21,449 nucleotides of DNA, taken from contig NZ_CP131600.1 in the NCBI RefSeq assembly GCF_030685535.1, forward strand, positions 1 to 21,449, in the 5' to 3' direction. Source of the DNA: Photobacterium leiognathi (lineage in GTDB: Bacteria > Pseudomonadota > Gammaproteobacteria > Enterobacterales > Vibrionaceae). Shown here one piece after another: positions 8,032 through 14,078 of the stretch. The stretch's first letter is position 1, and every line of letters starts with the position of its first letter. The notes under the pieces were generated by a model that worked only from the letters and a program-made list of their open reading frames with translations, ran no database searches and had not been told where the DNA came from. Both the position numbers and the translations under genes were made by a program.

Positions 8032-8048
8032 AAACACCTCTAAAATGA

Positions 8049-8070
8049 CTGTACATATATACAGTATAAT
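8049..8070 (+). promoter_or_regulatory. LexA (SOS) box and -10 of umuDC
   Basis: CTG-N10-CAG at 8049-8064 within the 18-bp palindrome ACTGTACATATATACAGT (8048-8065) is a near-ideal LexA operator. A perfect TATAAT (8065-8070) overlaps its right end. LexA bound here would block the promoter until DNA damage. The ATG of umuD begins only six bases after TATAAT, so the transcript may be leaderless. Confidence 0.92.
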
Positions 8071-8076
8071 TTAACC

Positions 8077-8784
8077 ATGATTACACTTAACACTCACGTA
8101 CAGGCGGGGATCACCTACTTTGAAAACCCCACTATTCGCTTTCGGAAAAAATCGCTAAACCTACAAACCATGTTTGTACACAGCCATTCATCTATGCGGA
8201 TAATGAGCGCCGATAACACCTACAAAAAGCTAGGGATCGCCAAAGGGGATTGGCTACTCATAGACTGCGCCTTACAACCACTAAACAGCGATCTTGTTGT
8301 ATTTGAGCAACACGGTGACAACCACATCGCACGTTGGAACCTGCTATGCCAACACATTGCCGCATCGGGCAAAGAGTGGGACGACTTACACGTAATAGGC
8401 GTGATCACTCTTTCCATCCATCACTTCAGGCAACCGCCGTTATTACCATGGCACCATGACTTAACCGAACTCGACCTACACCAACTGGTGATCACCCAAG
8501 AGCATTCCACCATATTGTGCCGTGCGGCTGGGCTTTCCATGCTGCCGTACATTTGGGACCACGACATACTCGTATTAGAGCGCCACCTCAACCCTGAGAA
8601 CGAAGACGTTATCGTACTTTCATTAAACAACGATCTTGTTGTTAAGCGCGTAAACCTACACAGCAGAACCTTGTATTCAGATAACCCCAGCTTTCAGCCA
8701 CACCCAATAAACCAAGACGACTACACCCGCTTACACGGCGTGGTGCGTTACAGCCTACGATTACACCGCCCTGTTACCTTATGA
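8077..8784 (+). CDS. umuD: Tandem UmuD: fused double S24-type subunit of DNA polymerase V
   Basis: A 235-residue protein, against about 140 for UmuD, made of two consecutive UmuD-like units. Unit 2 (about 131-235) aligns well with UmuD': LDLHQLVI at 132-139, catalytic Ser154 in AAGLSM, and Lys190 in VVKRV, 36 residues apart (37 in E. coli UmuD). Unit 1 (about 10-118) has the same layout (LGIAKGDWLLID at 52-63, IARW at 84-87, VIGVI at 106-110), but the serine position is Thr48 (ADNTY) and the lysine position is Arg86, so it should be inactive. An Ala10-Gly11 pair precedes unit 1 at the place of the UmuD/MucA cleavage site; no such pair precedes unit 2. The promoter carries a LexA box. umuC overlaps by four bases (ATGA). 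No Shine-Dalgarno sequence is visible. The functional reading is inference from alignment by eye. Confidence 0.85.
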   Translation: MITLNTHVQAGITYFENPTIRFRKKSLNLQTMFVHSHSSMRIMSADNTYKKLGIAKGDWLLIDCALQPLNSDLVVFEQHGDNHIARWNLLCQHIAASGKEWDDLHVIGVITLSIHHFRQPPLLPWHHDLTELDLHQLVITQEHSTILCRAAGLSMLPYIWDHDILVLERHLNPENEDVIVLSLNNDLVVKRVNLHSRTLYSDNPSFQPHPINQDDYTRLHGVVRYSLRLHRPVTL

Positions 8785-10061
8785 TTTGCTTACTTGATGG
8801 CACCCGCTTTTACGCCGAATCTTGCATTACCTACAAGCCCGCCCTGAGAAACACCCCGCTACTGGTAACAGCAGGTCAAGGGATCTCCATTGCCGCTAAC
8901 CGTGCTTGCACTAACATCGGGATTTCAAAATTCACCCCTATATGGGAAGAAATAGACCGCCTACGGGTACACAAAGGCATTGTGTATAAAGCTAACTTCA
9001 ACACCTTTTCTCACCATTCAGATCGCTTCATGACAGCCCTTGAAAAGCACATACAAGGTGCCCGCTCTATGCGCTACAGCGTAGATGAAGTGTTTTACGA
9101 TGTTAGCCACCTCCACCAAATTAACGTCGATTTGAATGAACACGTACAAGCACTACGCAAAGCCATTTACAAAGAAACTGGTGTACCGACAGGCGCAGGT
9201 GTAGGCAAAACCCTGACCTTTACCAAAGTCGCCTCGTGGGCAGCGAAGAACTGCCAACCCTACCAGGGACAATGTGTATTAATAAGCGAGAAAGAAACCG
9301 ATGCGGTTTTAAAACAAATGCCCGTAGGTAAACTTTGGAACATAGGCAGACAACTGAATAAACACCTGACACAAGAAGGTATTTTAACCGCCTACCAACT
9401 AAAACAGTGCGACACTAAAACCTATCACAAACGTTATTCCATCAACGTGGCTAACGTGATTTCAGAGCTTAATGGCATCGCCTGTTTAGACATATCCGTT
9501 GAGCGAGAAAAGAAAAAACAGATATGGTCTACCGCTTCCTACCGTGATCGCCTACACTACCGAGACGACCTTTTTGCCGAATTGGCTCACCACTGCGCCG
9601 AAGTGATGCGCAAAATACGTGACCAAAAAAGCGAGATGAAAACCCTTTCGGTATTTGTCAGCACCTCAAAGTACGACCGTTGCCCGCCGTTTTATCGCCG
9701 TGGTGAACTGACACTCGAAAACGGCCTAACCGATACCAGTTTTGCCCTGCAGCAACTGCGCGTCTTATTCGATGATTTGATCCCCGACAACCTTGCCAAG
9801 CAACCCATATACAAAGTGGGCGTGGGCGCCCCAAGCCTGATTGATGCCGAAGTAAAACAGTTCGAGTTATTTAACCGCTTTGATAACAAAGACACCTTAA
9901 ACAACACCCTCGACCAACTAAGCGATCGCTTTGGTAAAGGCGTGATCGGTTTTGCATGCCAGCAACGTAGCTACCACGAACGACAGGGAGAAATAGAAAT
10001 GTTAGAGCTAGAGAACTACTACACCGACATTAGAGACATTGTGGTAGTGAAGTGTGTTTAG
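8781..10061 (+). CDS. umuC: UmuC-like Y-family DNA polymerase (Pol V catalytic subunit)
   Basis: A 426-residue translesion polymerase, the size of UmuC (422). Metal-binding residues are present: Asp6 in LLDGTRFY and Asp102-Glu103 in YSVDEVFYD. Tyr11 matches the steric-gate tyrosine. The helix-hairpin-helix region (GKLWNIGRQLNKHL near 183-196) and the little-finger domain follow, and a likely beta-clamp motif QFELF lies about 60 residues from the C-terminus, corresponding to QLNLF in E. coli UmuC. It is strongly diverged from E. coli UmuC (for example GQGISIAANRACTN in place of the NNDGCVIARN region). Translation is coupled to the fused UmuD gene by an ATGA overlap. The pair gives damage-inducible mutagenic repair, a frequent plasmid cargo (MucAB, RulAB, ImpAB). 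Confidence 0.93.
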   Translation: MICLLDGTRFYAESCITYKPALRNTPLLVTAGQGISIAANRACTNIGISKFTPIWEEIDRLRVHKGIVYKANFNTFSHHSDRFMTALEKHIQGARSMRYSVDEVFYDVSHLHQINVDLNEHVQALRKAIYKETGVPTGAGVGKTLTFTKVASWAAKNCQPYQGQCVLISEKETDAVLKQMPVGKLWNIGRQLNKHLTQEGILTAYQLKQCDTKTYHKRYSINVANVISELNGIACLDISVEREKKKQIWSTASYRDRLHYRDDLFAELAHHCAEVMRKIRDQKSEMKTLSVFVSTSKYDRCPPFYRRGELTLENGLTDTSFALQQLRVLFDDLIPDNLAKQPIYKVGVGAPSLIDAEVKQFELFNRFDNKDTLNNTLDQLSDRFGKGVIGFACQQRSYHERQGEIEMLELENYYTDIRDIVVVKCV

Positions 10062-10132
10062 TGGATTATTAAATAAATTTAGCGAAAAAAAATAAACCAT
10101 ATCAGTTCATAACTTTACGAAACAAGACGAAA

Positions 10133-10156
10133 ATTGACCATTTCTGTCAATATAAT
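10133..10156 (+). promoter_or_regulatory. Inverted repeat and -10 box upstream of a small-peptide gene
   Basis: ATTGAC-catttct-GTCAAT is a perfect 6-bp inverted repeat, and a perfect TATAAT begins on its last base (10151-10156). The layout suggests a regulated promoter whose operator overlaps the -10. The -35 is not clear. The transcript would reach the hairpin at 10222 and the small peptide at 10268. Confidence 0.4.
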
Positions 10157-10209
10157 CATAACCTTACAAAGATAATGAAATTCACATGCCTTGACGCCAT
10201 AAAAATTAT

Positions 10210-10256
10210 AGGGCTTAATACAAACAAGCCCTCGCATAGGGCGAGGGCTTGTTTTT
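10210..10256 (+). terminator. Terminator with a competing upstream hairpin (attenuator-like)
   Basis: A perfect 14-bp stem (10222-10235 with 10241-10254) with a five-base loop and T-run forms a very strong terminator. Just upstream, AGGGCTT (10210-10216) can pair instead with AAGCCCT (10226-10232), the 5' half of that stem. This one-two versus two-three choice is the layout of an attenuator. The Shine-Dalgarno sequence of the next gene starts right after the T-run. At minimum it is the umuC terminator. Confidence 0.75.
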
Positions 10257-10267
10257 AGGAGACTACT

Positions 10268-10348
10268 ATGAGTCCTGAATTAATTACAGCTATTGCGCTT
10301 TTAGTTGGAGCCTTAGCTAAATTAATCCTAGCAATAAAATCTAAGTAA
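10268..10348 (+). CDS. 26-residue hydrophobic membrane peptide
   Basis: ATG is preceded by GGAG at a good distance (seven bases). The product MSPELITAIALLVGALAK continues LILAIKSK: one membrane-spanning segment with a short acidic N-terminus and a basic C-terminus. The gene is isolated between two strong hairpin terminators. Size, topology and setting resemble type I toxins (TisB, Ldr, Hok-like), whose translation is limited by structured leaders or antisense RNA, but I recognise no specific family and see no clear antisense gene. A small membrane regulator is the main alternative. Its position behind umuDC invites comparison with SOS-linked TisB, although I find no LexA box in front of it. 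Confidence 0.65.
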   Translation: MSPELITAIALLVGALAKLILAIKSK

Positions 10349-10371
10349 TGGCCGTTATTTAGATTTTTTCG

Positions 10372-10406
10372 CCCCCATAAGGTTATAACTTTTGGGGGTT
10401 TTTTTA
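10372..10406 (+). terminator. Rho-independent terminator after the small peptide gene
   Basis: CCCCCA and TGGGGG pair, with an inner AAG/CTT, around a GTTATAA loop, followed by seven or more T. It ends the transcript 24 bases after the peptide stop codon. Confidence 0.9.
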
Positions 10407-10549
10407 TTACTAATCTATACACTTTTGCAGTTCAAAAATGTAGATCATTGATAATACTAACCTAACAAAATTTATTATCAAGGTTTTCTGACTTGTAAAT
10501 AGTCTAGCACAACGCAAATATTTAACTAACCAACTGAAAAATATGACTA

Positions 10550-11189
10550 TCATATTAAGCTCTTAGCCACTCTCGCTATTGTCGCTCTGCTACACCCCAA
10601 CTTCTGCTGTATTTCTGAGTAACTCCGCCCAAGACTTAGCTGATCTCGTATATCTTGATGCAGCGATGCATTTACACGGCGACCACGGTACTTACCTTCT
10701 GCTTTTGCTTTCGCAATGCCTTGCGCTTGGCGTTTATGGCGAGTTTCGTAATCATCGCGAGCCATCGCTGCACCCAAATCCAGCATGAACTCGGTTAATG
10801 CTGTTTTGCTCCCCCGAACTGAACACCGCATGCGTCATCGGCTGATCTGCCACCACAACCCGCGTCGGCCCGACTGCACGGCGCATCGGCTGATCTGCCA
10901 CCACAATCACCAAGCCTTTTTCCATGATACGGGCTTTTAAGGTTTTCCATTCCAACCAAGGTAAACGAGTGAGGCGATCCATCTTTTCAATCAGCAACAC
11001 ATCACAGGCTTCGCTATCGTCTATCAGCTTGTTAAGTTCCGGCCTTTCTAACTTGGTGCCAGATTGATTATCGATGTAGTAGCCAGCAATACGACTTCCA
11101 AATTTGGCACCAAAGGCTTTCAGTTCTTCTTTTGCCCGTTGGGCATCTTGCTCTGTGGTTGAGGCACGAAGGTAAGCACGGATCAGCAT
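10550..11189 (-). pseudogene. Frameshifted serine resolvase (Pin/Tn3-type)
   Basis: The 5' part (from ATG 11189, AGGGGA ribosome binding site) encodes MLIRAYLRASTTEQDAQRAK with the nucleophile Ser10, DVLLIEKMDRLTRL and the rest of the catalytic domain. The 3' part, in another frame, encodes LTEFMLDLGAAMARDDYE, RQAQGIAKAKAEGKYRGRR and the C-terminal HTH SRATIARVAKSL. The frames part near 10800-10830 after HAVFSSGE, where a one-base indel and probably a few lost codons break the gene. In addition, VVADQPM occurs twice, 16 codons apart, from an in-frame 48-bp duplication. The broken product should be inactive for recombination. The family resolves plasmid or transposon cointegrates or inverts DNA segments. 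Confidence 0.88.
10836..10906. repeat. 48-bp-period duplication inside the resolvase pseudogene
   Basis: The 23-mer at 10836-10858, beginning CATCGGCTGATCTGCC, recurs at 10884-10906, giving VVADQPM twice in the protein. The 48-base period keeps the frame. The sequence between the copies is more GC-rich than the gene around it. Confidence 0.9.
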
Positions 11190-11197
11190 GGTTTCCC

Positions 11198-11239
11198 CTA
11201 AACTGGTTTAATTTAAGTTGGTTTCTAAAATCAGTTTAG
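11198..11239. promoter_or_regulatory. Inverted repeat upstream of the resolvase, candidate res site
   Basis: CTAAACTG at 11198-11205 pairs with CAGTTTAG at 11232-11239, with the related half-site AACTGGTTTAA/TTAAGTTGGTTT between them. Serine resolvases bind and recombine at such repeats next to their own gene, and the same site usually represses it. Subsite borders cannot be fixed by eye. Confidence 0.5.
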
Positions 11240-11426
11240 TATAGATGGTTTCATGAATGAAGCGGTAAGGATTGAGAGGAGGTGGGAAGTGGTTTCGTTA
11301 GGGTATACATATATCCCTTTGAGATATTGACACTTTTTCAATTATATTCAATCATATACCGTGCATTTAAATGCACAAATAAATGGGGATTCCTTCCCCG
11401 CCTAATTTATTAAAAAAGGAAAAACT

Positions 11427-11531
11427 ATGAAAAAAATGCCTATAAGGACTTTTTCCATAACATTCAGAATTTTTAAACAACAAGAGGATATTTATGATTA
11501 CAAAACAAAACTACGACGATGTCATGACTAA
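11427..11531 (+). CDS. Possible 34-residue leader peptide
   Basis: ATG with a good ribosome binding site (AAGGA, six bases upstream) opens a 34-codon frame, MKKMPIRTFSITFRIFKQ and onward, rich in basic and aromatic residues. It overlaps the first 38 bases of the larger gene at 11494 in a different frame, so its translation could affect access to that start. The codon pattern gives no strong support; it may be only a short open frame with a fortuitous binding site. Confidence 0.35.
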   Translation: MKKMPIRTFSITFRIFKQQEDIYDYKTKLRRCHD

Positions 11532-12033
11532 CATGGCAAAAATGGTTGAAACCACATTCAATGCTGAAAATATGATGAATATTTCGGTGACTCTCTCTGT
11601 ATTCGAAGATACAGAAGATGCTGCCAATTGGCCTGATGTGACTAACCAAAAAGACGGATACGGCAACATGGACTGGAAAAAGATTTATGACAACCAACGG
11701 AATAAATCAAAACATTTTATGTTGAGTGTCCACTCCTCAGAAAATCATCAAAATCTAGCAATGCTCTTTGCTGGGCATGTTAGCGCTAATGATGATGATG
11801 GCTCATGTGTCTCTTTAGACTATATCGAGCGAAATTCTGAGGCAGTAGAACTAAAGGGGTACGCAATTGTTCTCGCTATCAAATTTGCGTATGTGTTGGC
11901 TGAACTAATTTCATTCAAACGCGTCAAGGTAAACAATCCGGCCCGAGGGCTTGGTTCAATTTACCAAAAAGAAATGCCTAACAGTGAATGGGTTCAGTAC
12001 GGTAAGACTAATTATATTCATGCAGAATTATAA
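11494..12033 (+). CDS. Hypothetical protein with distant GNAT-like features (179 aa)
   Basis: The start is supported by AGAGG before ATG 11494. The protein is acidic and soluble, without signal peptide or membrane segments. Its C-terminal half (GYAIVLAIKFAYVLAELISF near 121-140, then KVNNPARGLGSIYQKEMP) recalls the helix-strand-Asn/Pro pattern found near the end of GNAT acetyltransferases on plasmids, but the acetyl-CoA loop Q/RxxGxG/A is not evident, so catalytic activity is doubtful. I would annotate it as hypothetical. It stands alone, following a 300-base gap that contains an imperfect GGGTATA/TATATCCC palindrome (11301-11317) and a small GGGGA/TCCCC hairpin (11382-11397). No partner gene suggests its role. 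Confidence 0.7.
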   Translation: MITKQNYDDVMTNMAKMVETTFNAENMMNISVTLSVFEDTEDAANWPDVTNQKDGYGNMDWKKIYDNQRNKSKHFMLSVHSSENHQNLAMLFAGHVSANDDDGSCVSLDYIERNSEAVELKGYAIVLAIKFAYVLAELISFKRVKVNNPARGLGSIYQKEMPNSEWVQYGKTNYIHAEL

Positions 12034-12050
12034 TTGCTTACTAATCCAAA

Positions 12051-12224
12051 TTAGGAGATAGAAGCGTAGACGGTTACTTCGTTCGAAAGATTTGAAAAGT
12101 CATGTTTCGGAGTACCGTTTACACGATGGTTTGGCGCTACATAAGTGCCATTTTTAACAGCACTTAGCATCGCTTGCATTTTTATCGCAAGTTCAGACTG
12201 CTCTTTGCTATTTTCTTTATGCAC
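12051..12224 (-). CDS. Small hypothetical protein (57 aa)
   Basis: A short reading frame ending 17 bases from the convergent gene before it. The frame opens at a GTG at 12236, but the next GTG, 12224, is preceded by GGAG at six bases and is the better start. The product is polar: SKEQSELAIKMQAMLSAVKN in the first half, NHRVNGTPKHDFSNL in the second. It looks like a short helix followed by an extended tail. A plausible minus-strand promoter (TTGACA at 12321-12326) lies upstream. I do not recognise a family. Confidence 0.5.
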   Translation of the reverse strand: MHKENSKEQSELAIKMQAMLSAVKNGTYVAPNHRVNGTPKHDFSNLSNEVTVYASIS

Positions 12225-12297
12225 TTTATTCTCCACTTAATTAAGTAACATTTACTCAACATAAGGTTAAGTAGTAAACAAATTGACTATTTTGTTT

Positions 12298-12340
12298 AAA
12301 ATAATGCAACGAGTTTTATTTGTCAATAATCCAGTTGCAT
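12298..12340 (-). promoter_or_regulatory. Promoter with flanking inverted repeat
   Basis: On the minus strand TTGACA (12326-12321) is followed after 17 bases by TATTTT (12303-12298). ATGCAAC (12304-12310) and GTTGCAT (12334-12340) flank the -35, so a repressor could act there. It would drive the 57-residue gene. Confidence 0.5.
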
Positions 12341-12618
12341 AAATAATACCTCAGTAAAAAACCTAAGGCATTGAATTATAATATTTAAATACATTTAATC
12401 ATAAGAAGCAAAACACATATCAATAAATAATAAATAGTATGTATAAGGTATTTTTAATAACACTCTATTTAAAATTATGTAGTAAGCACATAGAGACAAC
12501 TAAAAACAACCTTATGACTCTAGCCAACGAATTAATTACGAAAGCCACCGTTCTCTACTTCCCAACTTGACGTTTATCTATACAATCCAGCCCTACGTCG
12601 TATAGAAGAATAAAAACA
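12341..12618. other. AT-rich intergenic region
   Basis: Very AT-rich and gene-free. It must contain the promoter of the XRE regulator; TTGACG at 12567-12572 is a possible -35 but lacks a clear partner. A TATAC/GTATA pair (12580-12605) just before the gene might be an operator. Nothing else is recognisable. Confidence 0.4.
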
Positions 12619-12933
12619 ATGAGTAACCCTAACGCATTTCACCTACTACTTAAGCAAAACCGTGAAGAACACGGTATGACGCAAGTCGATGCTGCAAAAC
12701 ACTTAAAGGTAGCAAGGCAAACCTACTTAGATTTAGAGTACGGTAAAACACTGCCACGACTAGATACACTCTTAGCAATATCATCACTTTTTAATAAAAG
12801 TGTTGCCTACTTTACGGGCGAGCGTCCCTCGTTAGATGGGTTTGATACCATGGAGTTATTTGCAGAACTTCAACAACGGTACACCAAACAAGTACCGATC
12901 ATCTCGAACGAGATGAAGAAAGAATCAAGATAA
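12619..12933 (+). CDS. XRE-family helix-turn-helix regulator (104 aa)
   Basis: Residues about 8-62 form a Cro/CI-type HTH: LLLKQNREEHGMTQVDAAKHL (7-27), then VARQTYLDLEYGKTLPRLDTLLAIS with the recognition helix near 32-42 and the LxxLExG-like LDLEYGKTLP turn. YFTGE and an amphipathic helix with a basic tail (NEMKKESR) follow. It should be a small dimeric DNA-binding repressor, possibly acting on its own promoter. No toxin partner is adjacent, so an antitoxin role is not supported. Its stop codon touches the next feature, a bidirectional terminator shared with the gene on the opposite strand. Confidence 0.88.
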   Translation: MSNPNAFHLLLKQNREEHGMTQVDAAKHLKVARQTYLDLEYGKTLPRLDTLLAISSLFNKSVAYFTGERPSLDGFDTMELFAELQQRYTKQVPIISNEMKKESR

Positions 12934-12959
12934 AAAAGCCTGCGCCAGCAGGCTTTTTT
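12932..12959. terminator. Bidirectional terminator
   Basis: GCCTGC-gcca-GCAGGC with six A on one side and six T on the other gives a symmetric terminator for the XRE gene (plus) and the small convergent gene (minus). Confidence 0.93.
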
Positions 12960-13176
12960 ATTGCTTTTGATCTTGCTTTACCACAACGACAAGCCCGCTG
13001 TAGACCGCCCGATAAACACAGTAAATAAAGTTTGTAGCCAGATAGGTAAAGCCAAAGGCGTAGACACCCTTTATTGGCTCTGAGCGGGATACCCTGGGCG
13101 GGCGGGGGAGGTTGTGGGAGTCGATGTGCGAAGCGCGAGATAATTGGCCCGCAAGGCCAAGACGGCAGACGACCAA
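12958..13176 (-). CDS. Possible small membrane protein (up to 72 aa)
   Basis: A minus-strand frame ends exactly at the bidirectional terminator, which suggests a real gene. The C-terminal 45 residues (SEPIKGVYAFGFTYLATNFI, then YCVYRAVYSGLVVVV and KQDQKQ) look like one or two membrane segments followed by a charged tail, and the codons are ordinary. The N-terminal part is less convincing. The frame opens at a TTG at 13176 with no good binding site, and the true start may be further in. I do not recognise a family. Two other frames over the same DNA are open but look like chance in a GC-rich stretch. Confidence 0.45.
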   Translation of the reverse strand: MVVCRLGLAGQLSRASHIDSHNLPRPPRVSRSEPIKGVYAFGFTYLATNFIYCVYRAVYSGLVVVVKQDQKQ

Positions 13177-13440
13177 CCATCACAAAAAGCAAAATGCCAC
13201 CGAACTTACGTGAATGTTTGCAGGCAACGCCTGCTAGGGTGCAGCCACGCTGCGCCTTTGCTTTTGATGTTGGGCTTGTGATCAAAGCGATCACCGATGC
13301 CAAACTGAGCGCGGAAAATTTAACATAATTGCCGTTTTATGCGTTGTGCCCAGTGCCCGCCAGCTTGCTGGGGTTAGGCACGTAACATTTCGCATAAACA
13401 GATTTACTGTTAAATGACCGCCCATCGTGGCGGTCTTTTA
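13177..13440. other. GC-rich non-coding block with nested hairpins
   Basis: More GC-rich than its surroundings and without a credible gene. It holds GCAGGC-AAC-GCCTGC (near 13219-13233), a GCAGC/GCTGC hairpin just after it, and a 100-base imperfect inverted repeat (13316-13415) whose ends are ATTTAAC and GTTAAAT, with TTTATGCG/CGCATAA and GTGCC/GGCAC inside and a CCAGC-TT-GCTGG tip. This could be a structured RNA, a single-strand origin or an attC/dif-like recombination site. Confidence 0.5.
13416..13439 (+). terminator. Rho-independent terminator
   Basis: GACCGCC-catcgt-GGCGGTC followed by TTTT. No gene ends before it, so it may close a non-coding transcript from the GC-rich block at 13177-13415. 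Confidence 0.8.
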
Positions 13441-13446
13441 GTATCG

Positions 13447-13491
13447 ACGTTACAGCGTATCGGATCGTTTTAGATCAATTAAGTTAAATAG
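13447..13491 (+). repeat. Dispersed repeat copy A with an Xer-like core
   Basis: ACGTTACAGCGTAT (13447-13460), one base, then a 28-bp core at 13462-13489: GGATCGTTTTA, spacer GATCAA, TTAAGTTAAAT. The 11-6-11 layout and the right arm fit a XerC/XerD site. Copies B and C are in the same orientation. Confidence 0.7.
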
Positions 13492-13534
13492 GGCTGTTTA
13501 AGGGAAAATTTAATACTGAACGGTTGAGATCTAA

Positions 13535-13550
13535 GAATGAACGTTCATTC
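13535..13550. promoter_or_regulatory. Perfect 16-bp palindrome
   Basis: GAATGAACGTTCATTC is fully self-complementary, in the style of TetR-family operators. No regulated gene lies close by, so its role is unknown. Confidence 0.4.
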
Positions 13551-13576
13551 ATTTTATCTAACTTGAAATTGGGGAT

Positions 13577-13602
13577 AAAAAAAACCTCTCATCTGAGAGG
13601 TT
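13577..13602 (-). terminator. Minus-strand terminator
   Basis: AACCTCTCA and TGAGAGGTT pair perfectly. On the minus strand they are followed by eight T. It can end the large secreted-protein transcript, which would then carry a 480-base 3' tail, or an antisense transcript. Confidence 0.85.
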
Positions 13603-13730
13603 AAATACAGAGAAGTATAGGAAGTATAGTTTTAATTTTGCAGTGTTTTTAAATTATACCCATGAGTGCAGTTTTGATTTGTGAAGTATTCCGCATAAGC
13701 CTTTTTTAACCTCATAAATTTAAGATCTGA

Positions 13731-13781
13731 ACGTTACAGCGTATCTGTATCGGATCGCTTTAGATCCATTATGTTCAATAG
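13731..13781 (+). repeat. Dispersed repeat copy B with a psi/dif-like core
   Basis: ACGTTACAGCGTAT (13731-13744), seven bases, then the core at 13752-13779: GGATCGCTTTA, spacer GATCCA, TTATGTTCAAT. The right arm matches the dif XerD arm TTATGTTAAAT at 10 of 11 bases, and the spacer equals that of pSC101 psi as I remember it. It lies downstream of the large secreted-protein gene, whose other side has copy C. Confidence 0.75.
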
Positions 13782-13863
13782 CGGCAAAAAAGCATAAATT
13801 TACTTAATTTGTGGGTTTGACGGTTCAATGACAAAAAAATGATAGGGGATAGGCGAGTTAATG

Positions 13864-14011
13864 TATAATCAGCGCGGGTGCTCTTGGCTGTCTGTCAAGA
13901 GCATAACAACTGTCACCTGTTTTGTGTGAGTGTCAGATAGACGAAAGCCCCGAAAGTTAATTTCTTAACCAACGAGGCAATCTAATGTATCTCATCAATA
14001 CTGATTGCTAG
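13864..14011 (+). other. hok/sok-type mRNA leader without the toxin gene
   Basis: TATAAT at 13864-13869 is followed by GGGTGCTCTTGGCTGTCTGTC, so the transcript would begin near 13876. AAAGCCCCGAAAGTTAA and ACCAACGAGGC follow, and then a short mok-like frame at 13985-14011 (MYLINTDC). This order matches the 5' half of hok/sok loci (R1 hok, E. coli hokC). After the leader there is no Hok-like membrane peptide: the DNA runs, within 68 bases, into the 3' end of the large opposite-strand gene. The quoted run was kept to the recognisable core. Confidence 0.7.
13878..13957 (-). ncRNA. sok: Sok-like antisense RNA
   Basis: On the minus strand the sequence runs TTTCGGGGCTTTCGTCTATC and ends in the hairpin TGCTCTTG / CAAGAGCA (13879-13903), like Sok of R1 and the chromosomal Sok RNAs, which begin near CGGGGCT and end in a terminator hairpin carrying the GACAGACAGCC loop. 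A promoter reading TTGGTT / TTAACT lies just upstream. Sok normally blocks mok/hok translation; here its target toxin is missing, so it may be an orphan or may act on a related transcript elsewhere. The exact ends are estimates. Confidence 0.7.
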
Positions 14012-14078
14012 CCTCTATAAGAAACTATCAACATATATTAAGACGAAACATATCTCTAAGATAGAGTTGAGAAGACAA

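Noticed and set aside
10062..10267. A LexA box controlling the 26-residue peptide, by analogy with tisB
   Set aside because: No CTG-N10-CAG with flanking symmetry is present between umuC and the peptide.
7872..11239. A complete transposon carrying umuDC between terminal inverted repeats
   Set aside because: The flanking resolvase pieces are direct, not inverted, repeats, there is no transposase, and I could not find matching terminal repeats or a target duplication.
11327..11356. TTGACA at 11327 as promoter for the gene at 11494
   Set aside because: No acceptable -10 lies 16 to 18 bases downstream; TATATT is only 11 bases away.
13090..13180. Possible oriT in the GC-rich block
   Set aside because: No known nick-site core could be matched and there is no relaxase gene in the window.
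12899..13328. Longer open frames of 134 (minus) and 84 (plus) codons over the GC-rich block
   Set aside because: They overlap each other and the more convincing 12958-13176 frame, contain proline/cysteine-rich chance-like stretches and lack binding sites. GC-rich DNA is poor in stop codons.
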